Below, piece after piece: positions 46,067 through 54,165 of a DNA stretch of 54,165 nucleotides (position 1 is the first letter of the stretch; each line of letters opens with the position of its first letter). A program made the position numbers and the translations under genes. Source of the stretch: an uncultured Pirellulaceae bacterium. Lineage in GTDB: Bacteria > Planctomycetota > Planctomycetia > Pirellulales > Pirellulaceae. The notes beneath the pieces are model-generated. The model was not told the DNA's origin. It was given only the letters and a program-made list of their open reading frames with translations, and did not search any database. The DNA is taken from contig CAJQPP010000044.1 of assembly GCA_905480235.1 (NCBI GenBank), positions 1 to 54,165 of the forward strand, read 5' to 3'.

Positions 46067-47356
46067 TCATGAACGGGTCGCCGACAAGGATTGCAGGCAC
46101 CGTGTAAGGGCCGCATAAACATGATCCGGTGACAAATGCTCGTCAACATAACCGGTGGCTGCTTGGGCTGTCGTTGCCAGGGCATTTTCATCCGTAACCC
46201 AGTTCAGAATGGCTTTTAACATTGACTCCGCACTAGGGGTGACCACCAGTGGGGAGGCTTGGTTTGGAATCACCATGCCGGCTGCGCCTTGCTGGCTGAC
46301 AATCAGGGGTTTTCCAAAAGCCAGAGCTTCTTGGTTTTTAATCTTTAAACCGGTTCCGAATTGAACGGGATTAATGGCAATCTGAAATTTTTCGTAAAGC
46401 GACCCAATGTCATCCACGCGGGATTGAAAACTCACGTTTGCGGGTGGGGTAGGGGGGTGCAAGCTATTACATACCGAACCGGCAATCAGCATGTTTACCT
46501 GCGGGCAAATTTCCAAAAGCTTGGGCCATACTTCTTCGAGGAACCACGTGATCGCTTGCGTGTTGGAAGGGTTATCCGAGCCAAAATAGCCAAGATTAAA
46601 TTCTGCCTTTAGAGTCCTCTCGAGTGGGATAGGGTTGCCAACATGGGTTGGGTAGCCGGCCACAATGACATTGGTTTCCCCTTGCACCATTTTCTGAAAC
46701 GCTGCTTGCTCTTCATTTTGAATGGCGATAATCGTGTCGAATCGCTGCAACGCCTCGGTTTCTTCTTCTGGGGTGATGCGAATCCAATGCTCAAAATTGT
46801 GGAGCTGAAATTGCCGGTGCCTCTCAGAGAGCAAATCGTGCGTGTCTACGAGGTAATGAGGGGCTGGGTTTTGTTTGGTTGCTGGCACCAAATATCCCAG
46901 CGTGATGTACTCAATTATCACCGCCTCCGGTTGGATTCTATCCGTCATCACCTGAAAACGTTCGGCCCACAAAGGGTTGGCAAAATCGTCAAGATACTTA
47001 GTTTTGTTTTCAGGTGGAATTTTGTTTTGTGGGGTGCCAGTAGAAATGCCTTGGAGCAGCCAGTTGGCAATGCACTTGCATTTCCAAACGATGCGATTGA
47101 ACCAACCATTTGGGTACCAATCTTCCATTAACGATCGAACATCGAAATTTTGTTCGGCAATGATTCGGCGCTCTTGGTTCAATGAGTGTTGATTGCCCGG
47201 ATCATCCAGTGCTCCGATGTAAATGATTGTCACCTCCATTGCCTGCTTGCGTAAATGATCGACCAGAGAATGGATGCGACGTTGGGCTCCGGTGCTGCAG
47301 TGCCAAAATCTGACATCCGTGGCGATCACTACTTTGGTCTTGGAGTTCTTTTTCAT
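46067..47356 (-). CDS. Glycosyltransferase family 4
   Basis: 429 residues of GT-B type. The N-terminal Rossmann half starts VVIATDVRFWHCSTGAQRRIHSLVDHL. The C-terminal half has LGYFGSDNPSNTQAITWFLEEVWP, VSFQSRVDDIGSLYEKFQIAINPV and the nucleotide-sugar site GTGLKIKNQEALAFGKPLIVS with the E-x-x-A-x-G-x-P form of the group 1 motif. It would transfer a sugar from a nucleotide donor to a growing glycan at the cytoplasmic face. Its ATG overlaps the stop of the GT2 gene upstream (ATGA), so the two are translationally coupled. Confidence 0.9.
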   Translation of the reverse strand: MKKNSKTKVVIATDVRFWHCSTGAQRRIHSLVDHLRKQAMEVTIIYIGALDDPGNQHSLNQERRIIAEQNFDVRSLMEDWYPNGWFNRIVWKCKCIANWLLQGISTGTPQNKIPPENKTKYLDDFANPLWAERFQVMTDRIQPEAVIIEYITLGYLVPATKQNPAPHYLVDTHDLLSERHRQFQLHNFEHWIRITPEEETEALQRFDTIIAIQNEEQAAFQKMVQGETNVIVAGYPTHVGNPIPLERTLKAEFNLGYFGSDNPSNTQAITWFLEEVWPKLLEICPQVNMLIAGSVCNSLHPPTPPANVSFQSRVDDIGSLYEKFQIAINPVQFGTGLKIKNQEALAFGKPLIVSQQGAAGMVIPNQASPLVVTPSAESMLKAILNWVTDENALATTAQAATGYVDEHLSPDHVYAALTRCLQSLSATRS

Positions 47357-48258
47357 AGCAGGCCGCTACTCTGTTTGAGGGCCTGATATTCTCCGCGTGA
47401 CAAGTTGGCTCGAATGAGGTGAGAGACCCATTCGTCTGGTTCACGGATCCATCTTTTGACGCGCCAGGCGATACGGTTTCGCAGATATTCTCGCCTGGCG
47501 ACCGCTGCTGTTTTTTTGATTTTGTCTTGCAGGATATTGGTCTGGCCTTGGCCAGTAAAATAATTGGCGACGTATTTGGTGGTCGCTCGATCTGCCGGGA
47601 TAATGTGTTTTAAGGAAGCATTGGGCAACCATACGCCCTGGTGTCCCGCTTGATCAATTTTGCGTAGGACGGATATTTCGTCTTCCCCAAGCATGCCTGA
47701 TGCTTTCCGACCGAGTCGGGAATCATACTGGAAGGCCTGTTGCACGTCGGTCCGAATTGCAAAGTTTGCGCCGTAAGGGTAGACACCATTCCCCAGCGCG
47801 ATTTGAGAATCGCCGAGGTCGCGTGCCGCGAAGACGGGTTTGCACTTTTCCCAAGTTGCTTCAATCCAGTTCGGTATTCCGGCTTCGAAAACCGGCGTGA
47901 TTCGGCCTCCAAAGAAGGCGGCCTGGGGATGTTCGGCGAAACCGTCGGCGTAAGCACTTAGCCAACCGGAATCGACTTGGACGTCATTATCTGTCCATAG
48001 AATATAGTCACCGGTCGCTTGGCGAATGGCTGCGTTTCTGCTGGCGCAGTGACCTTGTTGATCTTCGAAAACATACTGGATCGGTAAGCTCGATTGATAC
48101 GACTGGATCACTTCGGCGGTATCATCAGTAGATCGATTGTTGACAATTACCAATTCCCATCCGATTTGTTTTGGTTTTTCCATGGCCACGATCGAATCCA
48201 ACGTTTGCCTTAGCAAACGACTGCGATTCCAGGTGCAAATGGCCAGAGAGATTTTCAT
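47353..48258 (-). CDS. Glycosyltransferase family 2
   Basis: 301 residues from the ATG at 48258, where GT2 homology begins (MKISLAICTWNRSRLLRQTL); upstream frame to 48327 is rejected. GT-A fold hallmarks: VIVNNRSTDDTAEVIQSY, then ILWTDNDVQVDSGWL with the D-x-D-like metal site, FFGGRITPVFE and LGEDEISVLRKI with the acidic catalytic loop. It is followed by GT4 with a 4-bp ATGA overlap. It begins the minus-strand glycan operon, preceded by a 524 bp divergent intergenic region. Confidence 0.9.
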   Translation of the reverse strand: MKISLAICTWNRSRLLRQTLDSIVAMEKPKQIGWELVIVNNRSTDDTAEVIQSYQSSLPIQYVFEDQQGHCASRNAAIRQATGDYILWTDNDVQVDSGWLSAYADGFAEHPQAAFFGGRITPVFEAGIPNWIEATWEKCKPVFAARDLGDSQIALGNGVYPYGANFAIRTDVQQAFQYDSRLGRKASGMLGEDEISVLRKIDQAGHQGVWLPNASLKHIIPADRATTKYVANYFTGQGQTNILQDKIKKTAAVARREYLRNRIAWRVKRWIREPDEWVSHLIRANLSRGEYQALKQSSGLL

Positions 48259-48782
48259 GATGGTGGGTGGAAATGCTTTATGAAACGAATGGGATGGGAC
48301 GAATGGGATGGGACGGTCTTGCCACAACGGAACCGGCCGTTCGGGTCTGCTGCGTTCCTCATCGGGTCTACAAGAATACCCTTTCCTAAGAGTCTCGGTT
48401 TGGCCTGTTTGTCGAAAGCCACAGACGTTTCTGGAATGCTGAGAGTCCTGTCAATCAAACCAATTGTTGCGATAATTCGGATTCAGCAAAACTTGAATAT
48501 TGTGTGACGGCGGCGTCAAATACGTAAATCCGGGCAATTCCACCGGATGGTGCGGATAATCTCAATATCTGGAGAGGTCTTTTTGGCAGAGCGGCCCAAA
48601 CAGGTGTAACCTTACGTAACCTTGGAAAAGTCAAGTTTTATGCCGGAAATCGCCTGAAATCACACATATGAGCGGTCCTTCGGTCGACTGACCACGTTGA
48701 TTTTGGGGACTACAGGTACTATTTTTTAGAGATCGCTCGGTGCCTGAGCCCATGTATGTTTCGATGATTCTTTGAGAGTCCC
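48259..48782. other. Intergenic region, 524 bp, between divergent genes
   Basis: It contains the upstream regions of the GT2 operon and of the DUF1559 gene, and the 14-bp duplication at 48286-48313. No RNA gene or further coding frame is credible. Confidence 0.45.
48286..48313. repeat. 14-bp direct duplication upstream of the GT2 operon
   Basis: cgaatgggatggga occurs twice without a gap, 28 bp ahead of the GT2 ATG, in its leader. Confidence 0.85.
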
Positions 48783-49739
48783 ATGAATAATTCACCAGGC
48801 CGTCGCACTGCCTTTACCCTAATTGAGTTGTTGGTCGTCATCGCGATCATCGGCCTTCTTGTCGGTATGTTACTGCCGGCAGTTCAGCAGGTGCGGGAGG
48901 CAGCTCGAAACACGGAATGCTTAAACAATTTGCGTCAGATTGGAATGGCGGTCCAAAATTACGAAGGCGCGCGGCGACGTCTTCCGCCGGCTCGGCCTGC
49001 GGATGCTTTCTTGACTTGGACGGTGACTTTGATGCCGTATCTTGAGCAAGATAATTTGTACAGACTGTTCGATGCCAGAGCGCCGTACGGACTGCAGAAC
49101 CCCAACGTCCTTCGTTCGCCAGTCAGCACCTACTCGTGCCCAAGTCGGCGATCGCTCGGAGAGTTGAGCGTCTTCGAAACATTTGGAGAACCGATTGGAA
49201 GTGTTGGTGACTACGCAGGAAACGCTGGATCCGATAGGTATTTTGAACCCGGGGATTTGGAATACACCGGGGAATGGGCGCTATTCGATGTCGAGGTCGA
49301 CGGTGTTTTCAACTCGGGTTATTCTCACCAGAATTTGATCGATCCCGATACGCTTAAACTCAAAACTGGGGCGCGGGGGCGATACGCATTACGCGATGTG
49401 ACCGACGGAACTTCCCACACGGCGTTCATTGGCGAGAAATCTGTCAGCACCATTCACCGAGGAGAACCCGGAGGCTGGGGAGACGGTTCTATTTACAACG
49501 GCAACGAACCAGGCACTTCAATGCGGTTGGGGGGCATAGGGTTACCGATCCAAATGGATGGTGATTTCGAACCACCGGGTCCTGGCGGTATTCCGACATT
49601 TGGAAGTGCTCACGCCGTGACTTGTAATTTCACTTTTGGTGATGGGAGCACTCGTGGTATTAGTGCAAATATCGCAGAGAGTGTGTTGCAAAAAATATGT
49701 TCGCGAAATGATGGCGGCGTCGTACCGGTACTCGATTAA
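48783..49739 (+). CDS. DUF1559 prepilin-like protein
   Basis: 318 residues. The N-terminus is a type IV prepilin signal: RRTAFTLIELLVVIAIIGLLVGMLLPAV, cut by the prepilin peptidase between Ala and Phe. The DUF1559 domain follows (REAARNTECLNNLRQIGMAVQNYE, RLPPA) and the C-terminus has the planctomycete H-X9-DG motif (HAVTCNFTFGDG). The family has tens to hundreds of paralogues per planctomycete genome; its role is thought to be in pseudopilus-like or surface structures and is not settled. It appears monocistronic. Confidence 0.95.
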   Translation: MNNSPGRRTAFTLIELLVVIAIIGLLVGMLLPAVQQVREAARNTECLNNLRQIGMAVQNYEGARRRLPPARPADAFLTWTVTLMPYLEQDNLYRLFDARAPYGLQNPNVLRSPVSTYSCPSRRSLGELSVFETFGEPIGSVGDYAGNAGSDRYFEPGDLEYTGEWALFDVEVDGVFNSGYSHQNLIDPDTLKLKTGARGRYALRDVTDGTSHTAFIGEKSVSTIHRGEPGGWGDGSIYNGNEPGTSMRLGGIGLPIQMDGDFEPPGPGGIPTFGSAHAVTCNFTFGDGSTRGISANIAESVLQKICSRNDGGVVPVLD

Positions 49740-49893
49740 TGGCAATGAATTGCAACGACTTGTCAGGCCTATCCAATCGCTGATAAGGAATTGATTTTTT
49801 GCCGCGGCTCTCAGTGCCGCTACTAATGTGGGAAGCTCGAGGGATCGATCTTTTTTAGTCATAGCCCTTTGGTTTCAAGCTTTTAGATCACCC

Positions 49894-51249
49894 GTGGCGA
49901 AATTTCACGTCTACTACGTTGGCACAGAAGATGAAGTGGCGCACCATGCGGCGCCTCTCCGCAGCCATATCGATGTCAGGATTGCGAATCCTGAGGAAGT
50001 GACGCGGTGGGCCAAGCCTCACGATCTGGCGATTTTCTATTCCGAGCATTTCCATCGTTTCCGCAAAGCTTGGCTACAACTCCATGAACGGGGTTGTCAC
50101 ACGATTTATGCCATCGACGGAATATTAGAGTGGCGAAATGCTTGGGAAAATCGACCTGATGAACCGGCTTGTCCGTGGACCATGCGGCCCGTGTTGAGCG
50201 ATAAAGTAGCTTGCATCGGCAGTTCTCAGGCTCGCGTTCTCGAAGCCTGGGGGAATCTCGACAAAACGGAAGTGGTGGGTATCCCCAGGTTTGATTCGAT
50301 CTCAGCAAGCGACCGGCGAGCAAATTCTGAGACCGACCGACCGTTTCGCTTTCTCATTGCCACTGCCAAATGGCCTGCCTTTACCGAGGACCAACGCAAG
50401 GCAATTACGCAATCTCTGTTGGACCTTCGCAATTTCTTTGCGGAAAACCCCGTTCTGCAAGGGAGGCCTATCCAAGTGGTTTGGCGGGTTGCCGGTGGGC
50501 TGGAGGAGGTGTTAGGCGTCGAGAATCAATTAGATGATGTCACCGGGCGCGAGCTAAATGAGGTCTTGGAGGAGGTAGATGCGGTTATTACGACACCGTC
50601 TACCGTGATGCTGGAAGCCATGCTTCATAACCTACCGGTGAGTCTGTTGGACTATACCAACAGTCCTGAATATGTGCCTGCCGCTTGGACGATTCGAGCC
50701 CCTGAGCACATTGAAAACGTCGTCCAGCAATTGCTCCAGCCATCGCAAAGGCGACTGCAATTACAAGACGCTCTGCTGCGTGACTCGCTGCAATTTAGCG
50801 AAAGTGCTTCTGCTCGCCTGGCTCAGTTAGCCCAAGAGATGATCCGAATCGGTTACGACTGTCGGCAGGCAGGCCGCGCGGTGGAGTTTCCCAATCAGAT
50901 ACTACCTCCGGTTAAGGAGAGCCGACTGGCACACGGTCTTTTCCAACCTGCTCAATCGTTGAAATGCCTGGCAGGGAAAGATACCCAAGAGTACGCCGCG
51001 GTTGCTGCCGAAGCATTGCGTTGGTTCGACCGATTGCATGAACATATTGATGTGTTGGAATGCGAATTGTCCAAGGCAGCAGATGGTTTTGATCAAATCG
51101 CCAATCATCCCGTGTTGGCACCGCTGCTTAAAGTGAGAAAGGCGGCGATGGGCATGGGCGGGCGAATCGTCGAAGTTCTTGCAGCTGGCAGGAAAATGAA
51201 AAAAGCGATGCCTCCTGAGATTAAAAGCGAGGCGCAGGTTAAGACATGA
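49894..51249 (+). CDS. GT-B-like protein of the surface-glycan operon, family not recognised
   Basis: About 451 residues if it begins at the GTG at 49894, where sequence becomes strand-like (VAKFHVYYVG); a GTG at 49828 gives 473. Start uncertain, no clear ribosome site. The middle has IGSSQARVLEAWGNLDKTEVVGIPRFD, then FRFLIATAKW and DAVITTPSTVMLEAMLHNLPVSLLDY, which looks like the C-terminal half of GT-B enzymes such as CDP-glycerol transferases. The last 110 residues are helical. Its stop overlaps the GT8 ATG (ATGA), so it is coupled to a glycosyltransferase. A glycan transferase role is inferred only. Confidence 0.7.
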   Translation: MAKFHVYYVGTEDEVAHHAAPLRSHIDVRIANPEEVTRWAKPHDLAIFYSEHFHRFRKAWLQLHERGCHTIYAIDGILEWRNAWENRPDEPACPWTMRPVLSDKVACIGSSQARVLEAWGNLDKTEVVGIPRFDSISASDRRANSETDRPFRFLIATAKWPAFTEDQRKAITQSLLDLRNFFAENPVLQGRPIQVVWRVAGGLEEVLGVENQLDDVTGRELNEVLEEVDAVITTPSTVMLEAMLHNLPVSLLDYTNSPEYVPAAWTIRAPEHIENVVQQLLQPSQRRLQLQDALLRDSLQFSESASARLAQLAQEMIRIGYDCRQAGRAVEFPNQILPPVKESRLAHGLFQPAQSLKCLAGKDTQEYAAVAAEALRWFDRLHEHIDVLECELSKAADGFDQIANHPVLAPLLKVRKAAMGMGGRIVEVLAAGRKMKKAMPPEIKSEAQVKT

Positions 51250-52319
51250 TTGTGGCCAAGCCTAACATCATCCAGAAAATTGCAAGCGACAACGAAAACC
51301 AATCGTTGACAGAGGTGGTCGTGGTCTGCGCTTGCGACGACAATTACGCAATGCCGTTGACGGTGATGCTTCATTCAGCAGTCAAGCACCTCGACTCGGG
51401 TAGTCGTTTATCGGTTTACTTTATCGACGGTGGGCTTTCGGAATCCAGTTGGCAAGCGATTAAAGAGACCTTGGTTGATTTTGAGGTGAGTGTCTATTCC
51501 TTGAATCCGGACTACTCCTTGGTGGAGCATCTGCATACATCCCACCACGTTACTCCAGCTGCCTATTTACGCCTGTTAACAGCGGAAATGCTGCCTGCTC
51601 ACGTACACAAGGCGATCTACCTCGACTCCGATTTATTGGTCTGTGATGACCTGACTCAGCTTTGGAATTTACCTCTTCGAGATCAATACTGTTTGGCGGT
51701 TCCTGATATTGCCTGTCCGTATGTGGACGCACGGTTAGGCTGCGAAAATTTTCGCCTTGCGAATCCTTACCTCGCTGCCTTTTCACCGATCCCTAATTAT
51801 CGAGATTTGGGCCTGGATGGCACAGCGGAGTATTTTAACAGTGGTGTGATGGTGCTCAATCTTGATCAATGGCGACAGGATCAAGTGGCGATACGGATGC
51901 TGGATTGTCTCGAAGAAAACCGCGAACACATTTGGTGCTGGGATCAGTATGCCTTGAATGTGGTTTTTCATGGCAACTGGGGGCGTTTACCAGTGCGTTG
52001 GAATCAAGGTGCTCACGTATTGGATTATCCCAGCCTGGCCAGTTGCCCGGTCGATCGCGATGAGTTTCAACAAATGCTGGACAATCCAGGCATTATTCAT
52101 TTCACCACCGAATTCAAGCCTTGGGATTTTCACTGGCAACATTTGCGGGGAGACGTTTTTTTTGCTGCGTTGGATGAAACCGCATGGCGGGGTTGGCGTC
52201 CTGAAGATCCCGGATTTTCGTGGGACGAATACCAATTGCGTCAATCGGTCAAGCTGGTGAAATGGACCGTGACGAACTATCGAAAAGTGATTTCGATTTG
52301 GAAGAGTCCAAGCCGATGA
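51246..52319 (+). CDS. Glycosyltransferase family 8
   Basis: 357 residues. GT8 signature: VVVCACDDNYAMPLTVMLHS at the donor-binding start, AAYLRLLTAEMLP, then KAIYLDSDLLVCDDLTQLW with the D-x-D metal site, YFNSGVMVLNLDQWR, and WDQYALNVVFHGNW near the acceptor side, with IIHFTTEFKPW at the end. It would use UDP-galactose or UDP-glucose as a retaining transferase, as in LPS core galactosyl- and glucosyltransferases. Both ends overlap neighbours by 4 bp (ATGA), showing tight translational coupling. Confidence 0.92.
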   Translation: MIVAKPNIIQKIASDNENQSLTEVVVVCACDDNYAMPLTVMLHSAVKHLDSGSRLSVYFIDGGLSESSWQAIKETLVDFEVSVYSLNPDYSLVEHLHTSHHVTPAAYLRLLTAEMLPAHVHKAIYLDSDLLVCDDLTQLWNLPLRDQYCLAVPDIACPYVDARLGCENFRLANPYLAAFSPIPNYRDLGLDGTAEYFNSGVMVLNLDQWRQDQVAIRMLDCLEENREHIWCWDQYALNVVFHGNWGRLPVRWNQGAHVLDYPSLASCPVDRDEFQQMLDNPGIIHFTTEFKPWDFHWQHLRGDVFFAALDETAWRGWRPEDPGFSWDEYQLRQSVKLVKWTVTNYRKVISIWKSPSR

Positions 52320-53224
52320 TGCGCAAGGAAATTTTAGCGAGACATGGGAGCAGGCTACCGGGCGACGAAACCCAGACGCCTACGTTAACCATTTTTGCGG
52401 TGCCCAAAGCGTTCGAAGGTCATACCGGGGTGATTCAACGGAATGCGATCCGCAGTTGGGCCGCTCTAAAGCCGTATGTAGAGGTGTTGTTGTTTGGCTC
52501 GCCTGACGACCCCGATTTGCAGGCAATCGCAGATGAAATTGACGCTCCTGTGATTGGGCTTAAGGAAAATAATCAAGGGACGCCGATTCTTGACCATGTC
52601 TTTGCACAGGCCCATTCGCTGTCTCGAGGAACGTGCTTATGTTACGTGAACAGCGACATCATTGTGGGGCCTGAGGTGTTAGATGTTGTGGATGGATTGA
52701 CGGAATCAGAACTGGTATCTTTTCTGGCGATTGGTCAACGAACCGATTTGCAAATTGACTACGAAATTAGTTTTGAAAATAAAACCGCCGTCAGCCGATT
52801 GAATGTTCGTCGCAATCAGGAAGGGCAATTAGATTCGGTGGTCTGTAAGGACTACTTCCTGTTCAGCAATGACTTATTTCGGAGCATCCCGGGATTTTTG
52901 GTGGGGCGAGGCAATTGGGACAATTGGATGGTCGCCACCACGAAGGCCGCCGGGGTCCCAGTCGTGGATGTGACCGAGGTATTTCCGACAATCCACCAGC
53001 GTCATACCCACTCGCATGTAGCGGGAGGACGCAAGAACGCCTATGTTTTTGGTGCTGAGGCCCGGGAAAACCAGCGTTTGGCCGGGGGCCGGCACTTGGT
53101 TAAAGGCAGCACGGCGACTTGGTGTTTGACGCGTGAAGGTCTGAAAAAACGGACTTTTCCACTGATTTCGATGATTCGTGATATGCCAAAATTCGCGAGC
53201 CTTTTGACGAATCTGATGCGTTAA
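52316..53224 (+). CDS. GT-A-like glycosyltransferase candidate, family not recognised
   Basis: 302 residues from the ATG at 52316, which overlaps the GT8 stop (ATGA). After a short basic lead come TLTIFAVPKAFEGHTGVIQ and WAALKPYVEVLLFGSPDD, a Rossmann-like beginning; LCYVNSDIIVGPEVLDVV resembles the D-x-D strand of GT-A enzymes; GRGNWDNWMVATTKAAGVPVVDVT and TIHQRHTHSHVAGG contain conserved-looking acidic and His residues. I cannot name a CAZy family. Context argues for a transferase of the same glycan as its two coupled neighbours. Confidence 0.7.
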   Translation: MMRKEILARHGSRLPGDETQTPTLTIFAVPKAFEGHTGVIQRNAIRSWAALKPYVEVLLFGSPDDPDLQAIADEIDAPVIGLKENNQGTPILDHVFAQAHSLSRGTCLCYVNSDIIVGPEVLDVVDGLTESELVSFLAIGQRTDLQIDYEISFENKTAVSRLNVRRNQEGQLDSVVCKDYFLFSNDLFRSIPGFLVGRGNWDNWMVATTKAAGVPVVDVTEVFPTIHQRHTHSHVAGGRKNAYVFGAEARENQRLAGGRHLVKGSTATWCLTREGLKKRTFPLISMIRDMPKFASLLTNLMR

Positions 53225-53529
53225 TCGAAGGGGCAGTCAGGAACTGCAAATTTCGGTCAGAGTTACCGCGCCAGGTGAAAAACCACGAATTATACTATGG
53301 CATCCGGTTTTCTTGGCAATCGGTATCCGGGCGACGCCTTTGGTGGTCCGGGAAACCTGCAATGCGACCTATCGCTCCGCTGCAAGCCAAGCTCGTTTTG
53401 GCTGAAGGAACTTTGACTTACATTTTGGCATCGCAGCATTTTCAGAAAGGCAGCATTCCGGTGATACTCTCCCGGAAACGCTTCAATTTCATTGCACGAA
53501 CCAACCATTGAAGAAACAAGGTAACGTGC
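53225..53529. other. Intergenic region, 305 bp
   Basis: No T-tract terminator recognised. A frame at 53275-53511 has no ribosome site. The last bases hold AAGG eight bases before the next ATG. Confidence 0.4.
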
Positions 53530-54165
53530 ATGTTGATTGCCGTTTCAATTATCGCAGGACTACTGGTCGCATTAGCGTCGCTACACGCGGTCGCGGCTAA
53601 GTATTTTTCTGTCTGTATCGTCAATGGTAAGCGTGGGGTGGATCGAGAATTCCAACCTCGCACGACCGTGTTATTGGCAGCCAGAGGTTGCGATCCGTCT
53701 CTAGAGAAAAACCTGGTGGGATTACTCCAACAGGATTACGAAAATTATCAAGTTGTCATCGTGGTTGATCATCAATCCGATCAGGCTTGGTCCATCGCTC
53801 ATCATGTGAAGAGTGAGTTTGATACGGACCATCGTTTGCGGATTCTTGAGCTACAAGAACCTCTCAACTCCTGCAGTCTGAAATGCAGTGCAATTGTGCA
53901 AGCAATGGAGACATTGTCGGAAGATGTAGAAGTTGTCGTTTTAGTGGACGCCGATGTGGTTCCCCACCGCGAGTGGTTATTGCAAGCCACCAGCCCGTTG
54001 GCCGATCCGTATGTCGGAGTGGTTACAGGCAACCAATGGTTTGAGCCCAGTAATGCCTCTGCCGGTTCCTTGTTGCGAAGTCTATGGAATGCTGGGGCTC
54101 TCGTGCCCACGGCAGCGTTGGCAAACCCTTGGGCGGGTACCTGTGCCATGCGATTAAAGGATATG
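53530..54165 (+). CDS. Glycosyltransferase family 2 (ceramide glucosyltransferase-like), partial at right edge
   Basis: 212 codons are visible and the frame is open at the window end. ATG at 53530 has AAGG eight bases upstream. An N-terminal membrane helix (LIAVSIIAGLLVALASLHAV) is followed by TTVLLAARGCDPSLEKNLVGL, QDYENYQVVIVVDHQSDQA, then VVLVDADVVPHREWL with the D-x-D site and VGVVTGNQWFEP. This order, with a membrane anchor and the short Q-D-Y-x-N-Y-x-V motif, resembles GT21/HpnI-like enzymes acting on lipid acceptors. It probably continues the glycan region. Confidence 0.85.
   Translation, partial: MLIAVSIIAGLLVALASLHAVAAKYFSVCIVNGKRGVDREFQPRTTVLLAARGCDPSLEKNLVGLLQQDYENYQVVIVVDHQSDQAWSIAHHVKSEFDTDHRLRILELQEPLNSCSLKCSAIVQAMETLSEDVEVVVLVDADVVPHREWLLQATSPLADPYVGVVTGNQWFEPSNASAGSLLRSLWNAGALVPTAALANPWAGTCAMRLKDM

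Noticed and set aside
1..54165. tRNA, rRNA, insertion sequences, phage or plasmid genes
   Set aside because: Looked for T-loop-like GGTTCGAATC contexts, transposase motifs and terminal inverted repeats; none convincing. A tRNAscan-SE and ISfinder search would be decisive.

Overview
The window looks like a stretch of a planctomycete chromosome, most likely Pirellulales-like. The evidence is the family content: a DUF1559 prepilin-like protein with the H-X9-DG tail, a DUF1598 protein, a Cys-rich secreted protein, secreted iduronate-sulfatase-type enzymes, a Tad secretion ATPase with its two membrane partners, and many secreted proteins of unknown function. Base composition is near 50% GC. I see no tRNA, rRNA, CRISPR array, insertion sequence or phage module. 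Genus and species cannot be fixed from the sequence alone.

Layout. 1-6.2 kb (minus strand): a metallophosphoesterase/EEP-nuclease fusion cut by the left edge, a sulfatase/PhoD-phosphatase fusion, a DUF900-type alpha/beta hydrolase and a small lipocalin-like protein with a clear terminator. 6.9-9.9 kb (plus): a secreted TPR protein and an HpcH/HpaI aldolase. 9.9-13.9 kb: a periplasmic tandem-rhodanese sulfurtransferase, a 52-residue lipoprotein, and a two-gene unit of a secreted proline-type S37 peptidase and a trans-3-hydroxy-L-proline dehydratase. 14.3-17.1 kb (plus): a membrane protein, an AhpD-like peroxidase gene read through an in-frame UGA (probable selenoprotein) and a secreted unknown. 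17.2-18.1 kb: a zinc-ribbon/DUF805 protein. 18.5-21.8 kb: tadA-tadB-tadC. 22-30.7 kb (plus): a secreted unknown, a coiled-coil microprotein, truB, an acidic-tailed ftsK and a valS with two insertions. 30.8-38.9 kb (minus): DUF1598 protein, Cys-rich secreted protein, and an SbcCD/YhaON-like pair whose ATPase gene is broken by one in-frame TAA. 39.8-44 kb: a secreted CBM-carrying protein, an unknown, and a beta-lactamase-fold lipoprotein. 44-54 kb: a surface-glycan region with a sulfotransferase, KdsD-type isomerase, GT4 and GT2 on the minus strand, a DUF1559 protein, then a translationally coupled plus-strand run (GT-B-like unknown, GT8, GT-A-like unknown) and a GT2 enzyme cut by the right edge.

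Working together. The secreted sulfatase, phosphatases, S37 peptidase, hydroxyproline dehydratase and CBM protein fit a bacterium that degrades sulfated, phosphorylated and hydroxyproline-rich organic matter. The glycosyltransferase region fits synthesis of its own surface polysaccharide. The two most notable observations are the AhpD-like gene, whose UGA falls exactly on the second Cys of the CxxC redox motif and is followed by a SECIS-like hairpin, and the single ochre codon splitting the large repair ATPase in frame.
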